From IMG/VR virus record IMGVR_UViG_3300023278_000924, positions 1 to 24,855 of that record: a stretch of 24,855 nucleotides of DNA, one strand, 5' to 3'. The position numbers and the translations under genes were made by a program. Shown one piece after another: positions 8,083 to 16,660 of the stretch (within the stretch, counting starts at the first letter, position 1; every line of letters starts with the position of its first letter). Below the pieces are notes generated by a model. That model was not told the origin of the DNA. It saw nothing but the letters and a program-made list of their open reading frames with translations, and did not search any database. The DNA is from a virus.

Positions 8083-10705
8083 TGACCATCCTCCGTGCTT
8101 CGTCGATTTCTACCTCGCCGTTACGATAGCGGCTCCAGATAGCATCAATCATATTTCCGTTTGCTTCTGTCTTAAATGTGTCAGGGAAAAGGCCGCGAGC
8201 GGCTTCCCATGTAATTGATTGCATCTGCCGAGGTAGTATACCACGTTCTTCAGCCGCGCGTCGATAGGCCTCGGCGTAAAGCCCGTAGTTGCCGGACACG
8301 CCGCTGACCGCAGAACCCTTCGTGGTTCCGCGACCAGGGACGCTGGTGTTCTTAAAGTTGTGGTCAACCTCAAGCGAGTTGCCACTCAGTGGGCGCAGCA
8401 AGCCAGCAGCCACGGCGTGAGTGTCGATCGTCACATCGCCATACGGCGAGTTGGGGTCGTAGATGTTGTTGTAGAAATTGCGAACCTTGTGACGCTCACC
8501 CATCAAGCGAGAAATCGTGCTGACATTTCCGTTGGCTTCAATTGAGCCGACAGCTTTGCCGATTTCGTTCAACGACCCCCACCCGACACGCGACGGCGAC
8601 CCGTTTGCATTTGTCGCAACCTCAAGGAAATCGCCTTCTGGCCCGACAATGCGGTAATCTGGCGAAGTGTAGGTCTGGTCGTGCAAGCGGACAAACAAAG
8701 CGCGCAAAGCGTTCTGCACCGCCGGATCTGGGTCGGTGATTTCGTCGTATGATTTGCCGCGTATTGCGTCTAGGAGAGGTTCGTATTTTGGCTTGTTCAA
8801 GCTATCAATTCTGCGGAACGTCTCTTCAATTTCTGGAGTAAAGCGGGTTGGCGTTCCGCTTGTTGGGCGTACAACATCCAGTACACGCTGGGCCAAGCTG
8901 ACGTTTTGATACCAATCTTTTTGAGGCGACAGAGCTGCAAGCGCACCAGCCACGCCAGTGTCAGGCACACCGTATTGTTGCGACCAGCGATCAGTGATAG
9001 CGCGCGCGCCGTCATACCAGAGCTGGCTGCGCGTGCGCGTCGCCTCTGGAACCTGATCGTGCAAATACAGCAGATTGTCCTTTACATGGGCGATGAACTG
9101 CTCTGCGGTTTCTTCCGTCGTCGCATCGGGCTGCGGTCGCATGTTTGGATAGTCGCGAACGATATTGACGTTTGGCTCAAACACCTTGGGGTCAGCTTTT
9201 AGCTCGTCGTAACCAATGATCAGCTCACCCGTCATCGGATCTTCTGTTGCTTTTACCGCCGTGGGCAATCTGGTCGAGATGCGTCCAGCAAAGCCGCCAC
9301 GGCTAGGCGGCGCCTCAACGCCAATCTCGTTTAGATATTCTGGAGTGTTGCGCGTCAGAGCCGCATCATCCATCCCCGTACCAGCCGCCCCCAAGTTGCG
9401 CGGCTCATCAATCACCTGTGCAGTTGGCAAATCAGCAAGATCATTTCTTGAAACGTATGCCTCTATAAAATTATCGCCGCGAAGTCTAGCAGCCTCATAT
9501 CTGTGACTGCCATCTGCAATGAATGCGCGTCCAGGGCTTTCGTCACCAAGTGACATAATGTCTATTGGCGGCAATGGTGTTTCTCTGCTCGCATAGTTTT
9601 CAATCAAATTTCTAGCGCCTGGAAACGTCAATCTGCCACCCGGCAAAGCGCTTTCCCCATGTTCAACATTTTCTATTGGCATTCTAACCAAAACCTGATC
9701 TGGCCTTTTAATATTTGGCAGATCTTCATCAACACCAGCCGCCCCTAGACTGCGCGGTGTGCCGGCAGGCTGGAAAATCTCCATCAGCATTTCGCGGTCA
9801 CGCTGAGCAATTGCGCGGCTGGCCCCGATCGTGTCAGCCAATAGGTTTTTGGCCTCTGGTGACAAGTTGTCTGCCAACGCCCGGCGCGCTGGGCCTGTCA
9901 GGCTTTTGACCATTGGCACCAGCTCAAGCGCGCCCATACCAAATACCACGCCGCCGACCAGCATATCTACTGCATTGCCGGCTTGGTAACCCTGCTGCGC
10001 GATGCGTGCGCCATCATCAAGCGAGAGAGCGGCCCCCAAGCCAGGAGCAGTGATGTCCACGAAATCGGTGAGATAGTTCGACCAGAACCGCAGATCCGCT
10101 GGGTCAATCAACTCGGACCCGGTGATGCCTTGCAGCATGGATCTTACAGCCTGGCCCACTGGGCCTTGCGGCTCTTCAGTGGCTGACATGGCGTTGAAGA
10201 TACTGCTTTGCACGCGATCACGCAGGCTGGTGTCAGGCACTGTCAGCATCGGCGCGCCAGCATCAGCGCCCATCTGGATCTGCTCTGGCGTCAGATCAGC
10301 CGGAACCTGTATGCCAGGCTGGCTAAGAACTGCAGCACGATCTTGCGCTTGGTACTGAATTACTTCTGCTTCGGTAAATCCAGCGGCTTCGTAATCTTCC
10401 ATAGTCGGGCCGTAAGCGCCGCCCATCACCATGTTGATTGGTGTGCGGCCATCGTTTTGGACCGCGCCTTGAGCCGCAAGCACATCGGTTTCAGCAGCTT
10501 GGACAGGCGTCACAGCCCGGTCGCCGATCTTGACGTAGCCACCAGACGACAGCGGGAAGTAGGCGTTCTCGCGGTTGGTCACGGGATCGTGTTCGAACTT
10601 GAGAGCCGCGTTGTTTTCCATTGGAATGCGCGCACGGCGGATCATCCCCGCTTCGTTGTAGCGCTCCATTTCGTCATCGGTGTTCTTTGGGATCAGATCG
10701 CCCAT
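8039..10705 (-). CDS. Large internal virion protein with ParB/Srx-like and C-terminal DUF7178-like domains
   Basis: This 888-aa protein lies between the gp15-like and giant gp16-position genes, so it is probably packaged and ejected with DNA. Residues 1-310 are helical with a hydrophobic stretch near 245-266. Residues about 335-425 look like a ParB/sulfiredoxin-fold domain: PIENVE, LPPIDIMSLGD, then IADGSHRYEAARLRG. Residues about 535-845 resemble DUF7178-type domains: AGALAALSPQKDWYQN, KVRNFYNNI, DVTIDTHAVAAGL and YGLYAEAYRRAA. The K...N...DTH arrangement recalls helix-hairpin-helix DNA glycosylases; that link is inference. The linker PR(S/N)LGAAG occurs on both sides of the ParB-like part (317-324 and 435-442), which also has lower GC. 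The start is in TGATG with the previous stop. Confidence 0.8.
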   Translation of the reverse strand: MGDLIPKNTDDEMERYNEAGMIRRARIPMENNAALKFEHDPVTNRENAYFPLSSGGYVKIGDRAVTPVQAAETDVLAAQGAVQNDGRTPINMVMGGAYGPTMEDYEAAGFTEAEVIQYQAQDRAAVLSQPGIQVPADLTPEQIQMGADAGAPMLTVPDTSLRDRVQSSIFNAMSATEEPQGPVGQAVRSMLQGITGSELIDPADLRFWSNYLTDFVDITAPGLGAALSLDDGARIAQQGYQAGNAVDMLVGGVVFGMGALELVPMVKSLTGPARRALADNLSPEAKNLLADTIGASRAIAQRDREMLMEIFQPAGTPRSLGAAGVDEDLPNIKRPDQVLVRMPIENVEHGESALPGGRLTFPGARNLIENYASRETPLPPIDIMSLGDESPGRAFIADGSHRYEAARLRGDNFIEAYVSRNDLADLPTAQVIDEPRNLGAAGTGMDDAALTRNTPEYLNEIGVEAPPSRGGFAGRISTRLPTAVKATEDPMTGELIIGYDELKADPKVFEPNVNIVRDYPNMRPQPDATTEETAEQFIAHVKDNLLYLHDQVPEATRTRSQLWYDGARAITDRWSQQYGVPDTGVAGALAALSPQKDWYQNVSLAQRVLDVVRPTSGTPTRFTPEIEETFRRIDSLNKPKYEPLLDAIRGKSYDEITDPDPAVQNALRALFVRLHDQTYTSPDYRIVGPEGDFLEVATNANGSPSRVGWGSLNEIGKAVGSIEANGNVSTISRLMGERHKVRNFYNNIYDPNSPYGDVTIDTHAVAAGLLRPLSGNSLEVDHNFKNTSVPGRGTTKGSAVSGVSGNYGLYAEAYRRAAEERGILPRQMQSITWEAARGLFPDTFKTEANGNMIDAIWSRYRNGEVEIDEARRMVNEAAGGINPPTWQQ
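9381..9403 (-). repeat. Direct repeat copy 2 flanking ParB-like segment
   Basis: This 23-bp copy begins CCAGCCGCCCC and ends TGCGCGG on the plus strand. It encodes the PRNLGAAG linker of the 888-aa protein. It matches the copy at 9735-9757 at 19 of 23 positions, all mismatches falling in the middle five bases. Confidence 0.85.
9404..9734 (-). other. Low-GC segment encoding the ParB/Srx-like domain
   Basis: This 331-bp stretch lies between the two 23-bp direct repeats inside the 888-aa gene. My count over 9421-9720 gives 134 G+C in 300 (about 45%), against about 57-63% in the adjacent 60-base lines I counted on each side. It encodes the ParB-like fold with the IADGSHRYEAAR motif. The composition shift and flanking repeats suggest a domain cassette gained or swapped as a unit. 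That is inference. Confidence 0.7.
9735..9757 (-). repeat. Direct repeat copy 1 flanking ParB-like segment
   Basis: This 23-bp copy encodes the PRSLGAAG linker of the 888-aa protein. It shares the CCAGCCGCCCC start and TGCGCGG end with the copy at 9381-9403. Confidence 0.85.
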
Positions 10706-12465
10706 CAGCGGTTCATCCTCTGCTGGTACTCAGACAAGCTTAGCTTGTTTGTCCAGTAATCACTGTTGAAATTTTGCTGCTCAACCTCGCTAAGGGATGC
10801 CCACCAAGCATCCAAATCGGCCACTGGATTTTCCATACCAATCGGCGCCATGCTGGTGATGTTGGTCATTCGGAACTGAATGTACCTTTGCATTTCATCT
10901 CGGACTTGCGCGCGGAATACCTCCATCTGGGCGTTTGCCAAGCGTTGCGCTTCGTCGTTCAGTTCCGATCTTGTCATCGGGTTGCCTTCAGAGCGGCGTG
11001 CTGCTGCCATCTGTTTAAGCTGGGTGGAGATTGAAAAGTATGACGCCTGCGCCAGCCGCGCGGCGTCATTGTCCACCGCCATCTCTGCGTCATAGCCGAA
11101 CCGCAGTCGCACTACACTATCTGCATCGGCCAACGCATCATCAGATTCATCTCCGATCTTGCTAAGTAAACTGGTGTAGTTTTCAGACGTGATCGAAGCG
11201 CGCGCTGCATACAGACCAGTAACCGTTAAGTTGCCCTGCTCTGCCCGCGTAAACAAATCTGCGTATACATCTTGGTTGGTTCTATCAGAAAACGACGACA
11301 CAGCTGGCGTGTCAAACATGGTGTCTACCTGCCGGCGCTGCTCTGGGGTTAGGTAGTTGAAAGTGTCAAAATAGTTCATAAACGCTTGGCGCGCATCTTC
11401 TACAGCGAGTGGCGCGCTTGGATCAGACGTAAACCCAGCCATCGCCGCAACACCAGGCGCCATCGTAATCAGGTCAGAATTTGTGTAATTGGCACTTGGG
11501 TTGGTAAAAAAGAACATGCCTCGGTAGCTGTCAGACAATGTCGAGTCAAACGCATTTTCTACCTTTTCACGCTGCTTTTCTGCCGCTTCATACAAGCGAC
11601 TTGAGCGGCTCAGCGTGTCGTAGATAATCTCAAGTGCTTTCTCACGCGGCAGCACCTCTAGTGTGTAGAGCGTGTACGCTGCGTCGTCAGTAAGACCTGA
11701 CCGATCGTATGCCTCCGCCGCCGTGATCGTGCCGGCACGAACCTCATCTTGCAGGTCAAGCGCTTCAGCCAGAGCGACCGCGCGGGTTGGGTCGTCAAAA
11801 ACGTAGGCCGCTGTTGTTCTGTTCGCGATGTTAGTGGCAAGCTTAGCTCTGGCGGCGGCAGACGCGCCAGGGCTGGCCGTGCCGCTTCTGATTGATGCGT
11901 CCTCGCTGGTACGCACGCTGATGCCCATCATTTCATAATCATCAGGCGTGGCGCCAAAAGGATCGGAAAGGCTGTCTTCAATTGCCTGCATGCGCGCTGC
12001 AGCCGCAGCATTCGCACGCGCTTGGATGCGGCTGTCTATGGCGCCTTTTAGTTGAAAGCGCCTTGACAGCTCGGATTGGTTAAAGCGTGCGGTGAACTCG
12101 TTGCGGGCTGATCGGCTTTCGATGCCGTCAGCCAAACGCGCGCGCACCTCGCTCACAGTATCGGACCAAGTGCCACTGCCGTCCGGCTTGAACACGTTGT
12201 ATAGATCAGTGCTTTTCTGCAGCCGATCGGCCAGCGTCATCATTTCTTCTTCTGCAGCCAGCAAGCTTTCGCTCATCTGCACCTCAACGGCAGCCTTGTG
12301 CCGCATGACAGCATACTGCTGCACCTGGCCAAGAACTTCGCCCACAACCTCGCCCTTGCGCAGCTCTGCCTGCACAAACGGCTCAGCGCGCATCCGCGCC
12401 GTAATCGGGCGGCCTGGCGCATCTCCGGGTAGTTGCGCTTTGCTTGTGAATACAGGTATCCGCAT
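10705..12465 (-). CDS. Internal virion protein (T7 gp15-like position)
   Basis: This 586-aa protein is largely helical and charged, with long Ala/Glu/Gln/Arg-rich stretches (for example about 35-90 and 130-170). It begins MRIPVFTSKAQLPGDAPGRP, a PG-rich opening often seen in gp15-like internal proteins. Its place after the gp14-like gene, its size and lack of membrane segments support an inner-core or ejection protein that helps build the DNA-delivery channel. The start is in TAATG with the previous stop, and its Shine-Dalgarno is weak (GAG), suggesting translational coupling. Assignment rests on position and composition rather than a motif. Confidence 0.72.
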   Translation of the reverse strand: MRIPVFTSKAQLPGDAPGRPITARMRAEPFVQAELRKGEVVGEVLGQVQQYAVMRHKAAVEVQMSESLLAAEEEMMTLADRLQKSTDLYNVFKPDGSGTWSDTVSEVRARLADGIESRSARNEFTARFNQSELSRRFQLKGAIDSRIQARANAAAAARMQAIEDSLSDPFGATPDDYEMMGISVRTSEDASIRSGTASPGASAAARAKLATNIANRTTAAYVFDDPTRAVALAEALDLQDEVRAGTITAAEAYDRSGLTDDAAYTLYTLEVLPREKALEIIYDTLSRSSRLYEAAEKQREKVENAFDSTLSDSYRGMFFFTNPSANYTNSDLITMAPGVAAMAGFTSDPSAPLAVEDARQAFMNYFDTFNYLTPEQRRQVDTMFDTPAVSSFSDRTNQDVYADLFTRAEQGNLTVTGLYAARASITSENYTSLLSKIGDESDDALADADSVVRLRFGYDAEMAVDNDAARLAQASYFSISTQLKQMAAARRSEGNPMTRSELNDEAQRLANAQMEVFRAQVRDEMQRYIQFRMTNITSMAPIGMENPVADLDAWWASLSEVEQQNFNSDYWTNKLSLSEYQQRMNR

Positions 12466-12980
12466 TAGCTGAACTCATATGCTTGCTGGGCTGCCGACCC
12501 AAAGGATCTTATCAGGCTGGTGGTGCCTTGTGACCGAAGACCTGAAGCCTGCGCGCCGCCTTCCATCCGAGACAGCTCCGCATTCAGCCGCGCGGTTTCC
12601 TGCTCATCAGAAATCTGCATGTTGGTGATCTCGTTGTTCATCTCCGAAACAATCCGTTCATATTCAAACTCGCGCGCGTTTTCGCGGATAACCTCAACCG
12701 GCGTGCCTTGACCCATGTCAATGCCAGCGTAGCCAAAGCCGGCTCGAACACCACCCTGAACATCTCTTTCAAAAAACTTGGAAGCGCGGATGCCTTCGAC
12801 CAAAAAGTTGCGATTGATGATTTCACGTTGCTTTTCAAGCAGGCCAATGTCCCGCTCAATCAAGCCAGCGTTAAACTCACCGACACGCTTTGCAGCGTCA
12901 GCCGCACGGTCAGCCGAACGCTTTTGGGAGAGACCCCCAAGCAGTGTCGCGCCTATCGTGAATATTTCAAACAGAGCCAT
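12465..12980 (-). CDS. Internal virion protein (T7 gp14-like position)
   Basis: The 171-aa protein begins with a hydrophobic Gly/Leu-rich segment (ALFEIFTIGATLLGGLSQ). A long helical charged region follows, with FNAGLIERDIGLLEKQREII, then GYAGIDMGQGTPVEVIRENA, and a Ser/Gly-rich tail. This order (a small internal virion protein with a membrane-active N-terminus and a GxxGI..GTP-type segment) is common in podovirus gp14-like proteins, which help form the envelope-spanning ejection channel. AAGGTGA sits about 7 nt before the ATG. It is followed in TAATG overlap by the gp15-like gene. Confidence 0.75.
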   Translation of the reverse strand: MALFEIFTIGATLLGGLSQKRSADRAADAAKRVGEFNAGLIERDIGLLEKQREIINRNFLVEGIRASKFFERDVQGGVRAGFGYAGIDMGQGTPVEVIRENAREFEYERIVSEMNNEITNMQISDEQETARLNAELSRMEGGAQASGLRSQGTTSLIRSFGSAAQQAYEFS

Positions 12981-12994
12981 GCAATCACCTTACA

Positions 12995-15001
12995 TCATTT
13001 GTCAAACGTATTCATCCTTGGGAAAAGGGCAAGCACGCTCATAGGCAAAGGTTGCGTTTGACGGATGAACAGCCGGTCGTCGTCATTGTAGCCGCCGGGG
13101 AACTCAATATCTTTGTCGCCCGTAAATAACGGCACGGCTTGGTCCATCGGCATCGAGCTGTTGCGAAAAAACACACGATCGTTTTCGTTCGAAGAATTAC
13201 CAACCTCGATGCCGACAGTTTCAAGCAGACGCAGCGTCACTGCGTGTATGCGCTTGGGCTTGCCCTGGCTGGTGCCGTCAGCAGATCCCGACTCGATGCG
13301 CATGGTCTGCATGCTGCTGGTGTAGTTGTAGCCAATGGCTGCGGTGGTCGAGTTAAACGCCAGTGCCACGCCGCCGTCAGCAACCCCACGATCAGGGTGC
13401 GTAGCGCCATTTGCCAAAATGGTAACCGTCTCACCCTCAAGGTGGTAAAGACCTTTTAGGCTGCCAACAGCTGCACCAGAGTAACGCAAGCCACCATCAA
13501 CAAAAAACGCGCCAGAGGTGACGCCGCCGAAATTAAACGGCGTCATCAGCTCAACGTATCGCTTAGTCGCACCGTTGATTGTGCGCTTCACAATCATGTA
13601 CAGCTCGTCCTCACCCGTGTCGCTGGGCAGCGCCGCGATGCTTTCGACGATGGCCTGGCCTCCGTCGAACTCGCCGCCAATGACGTGCTTGTGCCAAGCA
13701 ACTACCTCTTCTTCTCTGCGATACGTTACGCCGATCAGTGTGCCGTCCGCACGAATTGCCCAGATTACGCCGTCAGGTTCTTGCTGGTAAGCAAAGGCAG
13801 TTAGACCGCCGACAGTTATATGCTCTGCCACAATTGTAATATCTGGGGCTTGGTAGGCCGAAACATTGATGTCGCCAACGTATCTGAACTCGCGCACCTT
13901 TCGGCCACCGCGCTGCACAAACAGTGTCAGGTCGGCAACCTGCACAGGCTCGACAGCAGCCGCCCCGTAATTTGAATACTTGCGAATGAGAGTGGTTGTC
14001 GGCGTTATAGGTCCGTCGCTGGTGGCCGTCAGCACATACTCGCCGCCGCTGGTGCCGATCGTCAACACCCGCGTGGCCGACAGGTAGCGGATGGCGTTTA
14101 CCTGGTTTGACGCGATCGTGTAGATCAGCGCGTCGTCGGCGCCGGTGCCTGCTGTAAAATTGTTGTAGTCGCCGTTCTTTGAGAACCACAAAGTCTGCGG
14201 GTTGTTGTTGGTCCCGCCGTACACAAGGCGTTGCTCAAAGAAGGTGACAACGCTGGGGTAGTCATCGGCGCCACTGTTGAGCGCCGGATCCGGCGTACCC
14301 GTGATCGTCGGCGTTGCGAATGTCCAGTTGTTGTCTGCAGACCTGGTCAGCGTGCGGATCGCATATGATGGATGGACGATAAACATCGTGTCGGCAGACT
14401 GCACAAAGCGCAGCCCAGGCAAGTCCGCCACGGCGTAGGGCGTTGCGACGTTGTAGACCTCGGTGGCCGTGCCGCCCGAAGTGTACGCGGTGAAAGCTGT
14501 GGCATCGATTGCGTCGCCAAACAAATTGGTCAGCGTAAAGGTATTGGTTGTCGCGCCAGCCACCCGGTAGTTGCGACCGTTTAGCTCAATCATCCCGCCA
14601 ACTTCATCAATGTAGATTTCGTCGCCGTTGGAAAACCCGTGAGAGTTGGACGTAATAACGCCGGGGCTTGCCTGTGTGATGGCGGTGATGTTCTTGTCGG
14701 TCGCATCGATGACCTGCAAACCGCTGCGGAAAACCCGCATGGTTTGGTCACCAAACTCCAGAATGTAAGTGTCGGTGGTTTTGAACTGGAACGGGATAAG
14801 CCGCGCGGCTTGGGCGCTGTTCTTAATTTCGCCGAGGTATTCAGTGCCAGGTCGCCGCGTGACACCGCCCTGGGGCAGCACCAAAAGGTTTGTCATCTCG
14901 GACAAGCCTTCGCGGTAGGTGTCCAGCGTGATCCGCCCCTCCATGCGTGGAGAGACTTCGCCTGCCGTAAATGAACTAAATGCCGGTGCTGATCGAGCCA
15001 T
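12995..15001 (-). CDS. Tail tube / nozzle protein (T7 gp12-like, tail tubular protein B)
   Basis: The 668-aa protein likely forms the tail nozzle to which fibres attach. The N-terminus has the family opening FSSFTAGEVSPRMEGRITLD, followed by YREGLSEMTNLLVLPQGGVT and RRPGTEYLG, strongly typical of podovirus nozzle proteins. The rest is beta-rich (many Thr, Gly and Val), with segments such as VTFFEQRLVYGGTNNNPQTL consistent with a propeller-type fold. It follows the gp11-like gene in TGATG overlap, with GAGGT just upstream. The size is within the range known for this family. Confidence 0.9.
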   Translation of the reverse strand: MARSAPAFSSFTAGEVSPRMEGRITLDTYREGLSEMTNLLVLPQGGVTRRPGTEYLGEIKNSAQAARLIPFQFKTTDTYILEFGDQTMRVFRSGLQVIDATDKNITAITQASPGVITSNSHGFSNGDEIYIDEVGGMIELNGRNYRVAGATTNTFTLTNLFGDAIDATAFTAYTSGGTATEVYNVATPYAVADLPGLRFVQSADTMFIVHPSYAIRTLTRSADNNWTFATPTITGTPDPALNSGADDYPSVVTFFEQRLVYGGTNNNPQTLWFSKNGDYNNFTAGTGADDALIYTIASNQVNAIRYLSATRVLTIGTSGGEYVLTATSDGPITPTTTLIRKYSNYGAAAVEPVQVADLTLFVQRGGRKVREFRYVGDINVSAYQAPDITIVAEHITVGGLTAFAYQQEPDGVIWAIRADGTLIGVTYRREEEVVAWHKHVIGGEFDGGQAIVESIAALPSDTGEDELYMIVKRTINGATKRYVELMTPFNFGGVTSGAFFVDGGLRYSGAAVGSLKGLYHLEGETVTILANGATHPDRGVADGGVALAFNSTTAAIGYNYTSSMQTMRIESGSADGTSQGKPKRIHAVTLRLLETVGIEVGNSSNENDRVFFRNSSMPMDQAVPLFTGDKDIEFPGGYNDDDRLFIRQTQPLPMSVLALFPRMNTFDK

Positions 15002-15606
15002 CAGAACCTCGCTTCAATAAAGTCACTTGCTTCAAGCTTCATCGTGCCGCCTTCAGTCGCGTCAGAGAACCTGGCCTCGCGCAGCTTGCGCTCATACAGC
15101 GCGTCAGCAATTTGAATGACAGAAGTTGACCCAGTGATAGCATAGGCCGCCTCGGACGCAAGCCGAGCGGCCAAGACCGAGATTAAGCCGGCGTCGTACT
15201 GCGTCGGGTCTGTAATGCGCGCAACGTATTTAATGCGCACAATGCCGCTGTCAGTTAGCAGGTTGCGTCCCTCAATCACGAAGAATGGCTTGTTGCCCTG
15301 GCCAACTAAGTTCTCATACGGGAACGTCATTGACCCGTTCTGAAACTCCAAGACGCGCAGGCAGTAGGGGTTGGTCGGCAGGGCATACTGATGCGCGTAG
15401 TCGAACTCAGGCGCCGTCACGCTCTGCGCCAAAGTTGCGCGACGAATGAGACAATTCCAAGGGTGCGCGCGGAAAACATCGTCGCGGACGTTTTCGAACA
15501 TTTGGTTCATTACGCGAGCCGTCTTTGAGTTCTCGCCAAGGTCGGTAATATTTGATGCGCCGATAATGTTGAGCGCGTTGTTTATGATAGCGACTACGCT
15601 GGACAC
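15001..15606 (-). CDS. Head-tail adaptor (T7 gp11-like, tail tubular protein A)
   Basis: The 201-aa protein probably binds the portal and links it to the tail nozzle. Typical features are the N-terminal IINNALNIIGASNITDLGEN helix pair, NQMFENVRDDVFRAHPWNC (the R-D-x-x-L/F-R-x-HPWN signature of this family), and YALPTNPYCLRVLE. The start is GTG at 15606, supported by GGAGG 7 nt upstream. An ATG within that ribosome site is in another frame. It follows a strong hairpin after the capsid gene, so its expression may differ from that of the capsid. Confidence 0.9.
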   Translation of the reverse strand: MSSVVAIINNALNIIGASNITDLGENSKTARVMNQMFENVRDDVFRAHPWNCLIRRATLAQSVTAPEFDYAHQYALPTNPYCLRVLEFQNGSMTFPYENLVGQGNKPFFVIEGRNLLTDSGIVRIKYVARITDPTQYDAGLISVLAARLASEAAYAITGSTSVIQIADALYERKLREARFSDATEGGTMKLEASDFIEARF

Positions 15607-15630
15607 GCTTCATCCTCCGCACATGGTGAA

Positions 15631-15660
15631 GCAGGGCAGCCGTGGCTGCCCTGCCTTTTT
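15631..15660. terminator. Strong hairpin between capsid and gp11-like genes
   Basis: An 11-bp perfect inverted repeat (GCAGGGCAGCC and GGCTGCCCTGC) is separated by 2 nt. On the plus strand it is followed by CTTTTT, a canonical intrinsic terminator shape. In the direction of the genes (minus), the stem is preceded by five A and followed only by TTC. There it may work as a weak terminator or a stabiliser of capsid mRNA. As a plus-strand terminator it would block antisense transcription. Confidence 0.75.
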
Positions 15661-15668
15661 ATCAAGCT

Positions 15669-16529
15669 TTACTCGTCACAGATAATCTCAACGACCTTGC
15701 CCTCTTCCATGCGGGTCGCGCCGACCGACATGCAGTAGTAGACTTGGGTCGCATAGGACTTATCTGCGCGCTCATCAATGCGTGCGCTTGGCTCTTTGCC
15801 AATCGCCAGCTTGATGCCGTCCATCGCCCAAGCAAACACGCGACGATCGTCGCTGCCGTCGAGGGGCAGGCGATTGGTCGTGATGAACTTGAAGCCGACG
15901 TAGGTATCCAGCTCGCCCTTAACCAGCGCGCGAACAGTGTTGTAGTCAGCCGAAGTAACTTCGGGGTCGTCCAACAGGTTCGTGATCTGCTTGGGGGAAA
16001 CTGCAATGTAACGCGGGATCGAGGGATCAACGTCATTGCTGTCGAGGATCTCTTTCGCCTGCAGCAGTTTGGCCAGCGTCAAGCCAGCGCCGCCGACGGC
16101 AATGCTGTTGTTGCTGTCGAACGCCGTCGAGGTTGTGCCGTCCTTGCCAGTCAGCGAGGTGCCGAAAGCGGCAGAGATGATCACGTCATCCATTGCCCGG
16201 CTCATTGCCGAGGCAGCCGCGCGAGCATAGGTCGAGGTGGGATCAACAAGCAGACGGACTTTGTCCTGATCGTCGATCAGATCCGCATACTCATAGTCCG
16301 CCATAGTGACCATGCGGCGCGAGTGGGGTGTGTCAATCAGCGGGGTATCCGCATGACGAGTGGTGCGCAGGACAGCAGCAGCGCTACCAACCTGGTCAAA
16401 AAAGGCCTTTTCGCCATTTACAGTTTCCACGTCCACCGCATTGCGCAGCAGCGAACCCATCTGCTGAGACAGCATCTGGATGTTCGAGGAAAACTGGTTG
16501 ACGAATGCCGTTGTGATTTCAACAGACAT
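15669..16529 (-). CDS. Major capsid protein
   Basis: The 286-aa protein follows the scaffold gene and has the look of an HK97-fold podovirus capsid. It has an N-terminal helical part (FVNQFSSNIQMLSQQMGSLL), an E-loop-like region around HADTPLIDTPHSRRMVTMAD, a spine-like YARAAASAMSRAMDDVIISA, and a late WAMDGIKLAIGKEPSARIDE. I associate this with the Phage_capsid_2-type family by pattern, and the length fits. The ATG has the strongest ribosome site in the block (AAGGAGA, 5-6 nt upstream). A 131-nt leader precedes it and a strong hairpin follows, consistent with high expression. Confidence 0.9.
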   Translation of the reverse strand: MSVEITTAFVNQFSSNIQMLSQQMGSLLRNAVDVETVNGEKAFFDQVGSAAAVLRTTRHADTPLIDTPHSRRMVTMADYEYADLIDDQDKVRLLVDPTSTYARAAASAMSRAMDDVIISAAFGTSLTGKDGTTSTAFDSNNSIAVGGAGLTLAKLLQAKEILDSNDVDPSIPRYIAVSPKQITNLLDDPEVTSADYNTVRALVKGELDTYVGFKFITTNRLPLDGSDDRRVFAWAMDGIKLAIGKEPSARIDERADKSYATQVYYCMSVGATRMEEGKVVEIICDE

Positions 16530-16660
16530 GTGTCTCTCCTTGGGTTTGGTTTACAGTTTTCGTCGCCTTGGTTGTCCTAGCGGGCCGTGGCTGCTGCTTA
16601 CGGCAGCTAATCGACCGATCTGATCGGTGTGACCTGCGGGTCCGAAGATTGTCCGCTACA
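16530..16660 (-). promoter_or_regulatory. Capsid gene leader with two inverted repeats
   Basis: This 131-nt gap is the largest break in the late operon downstream of the terminase gap. It holds a 7-bp inverted repeat with one central base (ACCGATC T GATCGGT, 16614-16628) and a 5-bp stem (GCTGC / GCAGC, 16593-16607). The capsid Shine-Dalgarno follows. No T-run follows either stem on the minus strand, so a terminator is unlikely. I see no convincing sigma70 promoter. RNA folding that stabilises or tunes capsid mRNA is plausible. Confidence 0.5.

Noticed and set aside
7571-8218. 215-aa plus-strand open frame spanning three minus-strand genes
   Set aside because: It runs antisense to the start of the 1082-aa gene, the 63-aa gene and the end of the 888-aa gene, and shows no motif.
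15642-16580. 312-aa plus-strand open frame across the capsid gene
   Set aside because: It is antisense to a well-supported major capsid gene, has no convincing ribosome site or domain, and its composition is that of a reversed coding frame.
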